Shown piece after piece: positions 62,443 to 64,000 of a stretch of 64,000 nt of DNA. How positions within the stretch are numbered: the stretch's first letter is position 1; every line of letters begins with the position of its first letter. Under the pieces are notes generated by a model. That model searched no databases. It saw only the letters and a list, made by a program, of their open reading frames with translations, and was not told the DNA's origin. The stretch covers positions 62,001 to 126,000 of the forward strand of contig JAFKAC010000093.1 in the NCBI GenBank assembly GCA_025766275.1, written 5' to 3'. Source of the stretch: Lactarius indigo (Eukaryota > Basidiomycota > Agaricomycetes > Russulales > Russulaceae). The translations under genes were made by a program, and so were the position numbers.

Positions 62443-64000
62443 ATGCCATCGATGCACCAGATGCAGGAGATAACCCCAGAAAAGAAGTGGAACGCCTACG
62501 AGGCACGCCGAGCAGCACGACGCCAGCTACGACGAAGAGGGGTGACAGCCACACCCTCTATTCCAGAATCCGACCCGGCTGGTACAACCCCAGTACCAGA
62601 AGAACCAAAAGAGGGCATGATGCCCCACCCCGAGATGCCCTACTCCCTCAGCATTGATCTGAGTGGTGTAGCTGCAGTAGACGAAGAACCCCACCAACCG
62701 ACATACGAAGCATACAGCATGGCAATGGTAGACGACGTACCAGAATGGGTAGTCCAGAGACACCTTGAACGACAATTTGGCACGATAGAAGCCGAAGCCC
62801 CTTCCAGGGGAGACGCATTCGTGCCAAAAGACGCCCCAAAAGCGGAGGACGCACCCCGTTTCCCGAATAGTATGGCTATAGTATCCGATGAACCTGAATG
62901 GGCGTCCAGAAGATACCTTGCACCCACACAACGACCCAGTATGATAGAAGACGAAGCTCCCATTGGGAGAGACGCCCTCATACTGGAAAAGACCCTGGAA
63001 CCTGAACGGACAGTGAGAGAATGGACTATGATAACCCACGTACTCCAAACCGCGACAACTGAACCTAAAAATGAAAGGAACTCGCCTAGAAGTCCAGGAT
63101 GGACTACTGTGCCCTATAAAAGAACTACTGATCCGCGTAGTAAAAGCGCGGAGCCCAGACAGGAACACAAGATGACCAGAAGTAAAAACGAACCAGAAAG
63201 GAGTCGAAGCGGACAACCTCGATGGAGAGGGAGTCCTGACCCAGAAATTAGTTCCCAAGCACCCGGAATGGACACGGGAGGGGACCAAAAGACCGGAGAA
63301 TCTGACGAAAACCCGATAAGTCGAAGCCCTCTCCAGGGAGACGCACGGGAATTCGAAGAAAGAAGTAGAGTACTTCTGCAATGGCTGAAAAGCAACCCAG
63401 AGTTTGCTGCCCTTTCCAGAAGCGAACAGCGGTCACTACTTGCCGAGCTGATGGAAGAGGAAGGACAAAAGGATGCAGAGAAAAATAATCCGCCAGCCGA
63501 AGCCATGACCCAACCTGAGGGGGATCACAACGAAACCCTCATGCTACTCGAAGAAGACAACAACTGGCAGGGAGATGACAACCTGCGAAAGGACGAAGCA
63601 GTAGACAACAAGTGGGAAAGTCGAAGCCCATGCATAAATCATGCATGCGGAGACGCATCCATAGAACAAAGCCGCCTACTCCTGAAAGTACTCCAGAGGA
63701 ACCCTGTATTCGCTGATCTCCCTCGAAGCGAACAACGACTGGTGTTTGCCGAGCTGTTGGAAAACGAAGAAGAGTGTGGATACCTCCTTGCCCAGTCGGG
63801 AGAAGGAGGCGGTAATCGTACGGGAAGAACCTTAACAGGAGAAGACAACGATTCCCTCGCTAGGAACGACACCTCCATTTTACCGGAGAAGAGTCTCCAT
63901 CTTGAAGAAACGAATAAACAACGGGTACCGGAACCAGAAAAGGGCGACTACTGGGCAGATGAACCAGAAGACGACATGAATTTGGAAACAGCTGATTACT
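62443..64000 (+). CDS. LTR-X first ORF, probable gag-like protein, open past the window end
   Basis: From ATG 62443 (MPSMHQMQEITPEKKWNAYE) the plus-strand frame stays open to base 64000, 519 codons, and is also open upstream to the LTR. The ATG is the first one after the predicted transcription start at 61828. The protein is acidic, rich in Glu/Pro/Arg/Ser. It has an internal repeat of about 34 residues (SRVLLQWLKSNPEFAALSRS near 63367, SRLLLKVLQRNPVFADLPRS near 63670, each followed by EQR and AELxExEE) and a weaker one (VPEWVVQRHL; EPEWASRRYL). No zinc knuckle or enzyme motif yet. Position suggests gag or a pre-gag ORF like those of Gypsy-1. Confidence 0.7.
   Translation, partial: MPSMHQMQEITPEKKWNAYEARRAARRQLRRRGVTATPSIPESDPAGTTPVPEEPKEGMMPHPEMPYSLSIDLSGVAAVDEEPHQPTYEAYSMAMVDDVPEWVVQRHLERQFGTIEAEAPSRGDAFVPKDAPKAEDAPRFPNSMAIVSDEPEWASRRYLAPTQRPSMIEDEAPIGRDALILEKTLEPERTVREWTMITHVLQTATTEPKNERNSPRSPGWTTVPYKRTTDPRSKSAEPRQEHKMTRSKNEPERSRSGQPRWRGSPDPEISSQAPGMDTGGDQKTGESDENPISRSPLQGDAREFEERSRVLLQWLKSNPEFAALSRSEQRSLLAELMEEEGQKDAEKNNPPAEAMTQPEGDHNETLMLLEEDNNWQGDDNLRKDEAVDNKWESRSPCINHACGDASIEQSRLLLKVLQRNPVFADLPRSEQRLVFAELLENEEECGYLLAQSGEGGGNRTGRTLTGEDNDSLARNDTSILPEKSLHLEETNKQRVPEPEKGDYWADEPEDDMNLETADY

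Larger units (their letters stand above)
61528..64000 (+). mobile_element. LTR-X element, 5' part (continues past the window)
   Basis: 5' LTR 61528-62281 (TGTCACGAACTC...GTGACA), preceded by ACTTC. The base after the LTR does not repeat ACTTC, so this is not a solo LTR but the start of an element. Internal sequence follows directly and holds one long open frame. Confidence 0.85.

Noticed and set aside
62527..63381. 284-codon minus-strand open frame
   Set aside because: Antisense to the long plus-strand LTR-X frame, which has an ATG in a sensible place after the LTR and internal protein repeats; the minus frame is Phe/Ser/Cys-rich with no domain.

Overview
The window looks like a repeat-dense stretch of a basidiomycete (probably Agaricomycete) nuclear genome. 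The one clear host-type gene is a NACHT NTPase of the basidiomycete expanded family, cut by GT-AG introns of mostly 53-60 bp. Nearly everything else is mobile DNA typical of these fungi: Ty1/copia and chromodomain Ty3/gypsy retrotransposons, a hAT transposon, a Plavaka-type transposase and a DUF6532-like gene. I see no rRNA, tRNA, CRISPR array or bacterial-type operon. Element names (Copia-A, Gypsy-1 and so on) are local to this report.

Layout. 1-2623 (minus): NACHT gene, 3' end outside the window. 2624-5638: no convincing gene. About 5.64-23.77 kb: Copia-A, broken by a solo LTR (6266-7039), by the complete element Copia-B (9544-23517, target duplication CAACC) and then by Gypsy-2. Copia-B itself holds a solo LTR (13058-13796) and a complete hAT transposon (15586-21895, 8-bp target duplication CCACTACT). 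23772-41262: Gypsy-2, apparently intact, containing the complete Gypsy-1 (24381-34187, target duplication CCGGG). 41263-49415 (minus): decayed relatives of Gypsy-2 (Gypsy-3b, Gypsy-3). 49416-52771 (minus) and 52995-56596 (plus): a divergent pair, DUF6532-like gene and Plavaka transposase, both disrupted, each carrying a solo LTR of one family (LTR-Z). 57536-61527: Copia-C. 61528 to the window end: the start of an LTR-X element inserted in Copia-C, with an open reading frame of at least 519 codons running off the edge.

Relative ages follow from nesting, target duplications and LTR differences: Copia-A is oldest, then Copia-B (about four LTR differences in 401 bp, by eye), then Gypsy-2 (none seen in 456 bp) and Gypsy-1 (one seen in 680 bp). 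The old copies are broken mainly by TGA at arginine positions, as expected from C-to-T decay.

Two sets of observations stand out. (1) Gypsy-1 has three long open frames (about 1,060 codons) ahead of gag, and from its predicted transcription start to the gag start, about 3.3 kb, I find no ATG in any frame. ORF2 and ORF3 contain no methionine codon at all. The ORF1/2 and ORF2/3 junctions carry hairpins with a GAGT loop or with the stop codon in the structure. Gypsy-2 and LTR-X also have ATG-free leaders. In all three the predicted start lies 34-35 nt after a TATA box and its first 10-12 nt are complementary to the sequence just inside the 5' LTR, the geometry of Tf1-type self-priming. (2) Two LTRs (Copia-A, Copia-C) carry a tandem repeat, beginning at the predicted transcription start in Copia-C, whose first copy holds a GT-AG intron that the second copy lacks exactly. 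Two more LTR families have a duplication at the predicted start with a 5' splice site after the first copy only. This suggests spliced leader RNA written back into LTRs.
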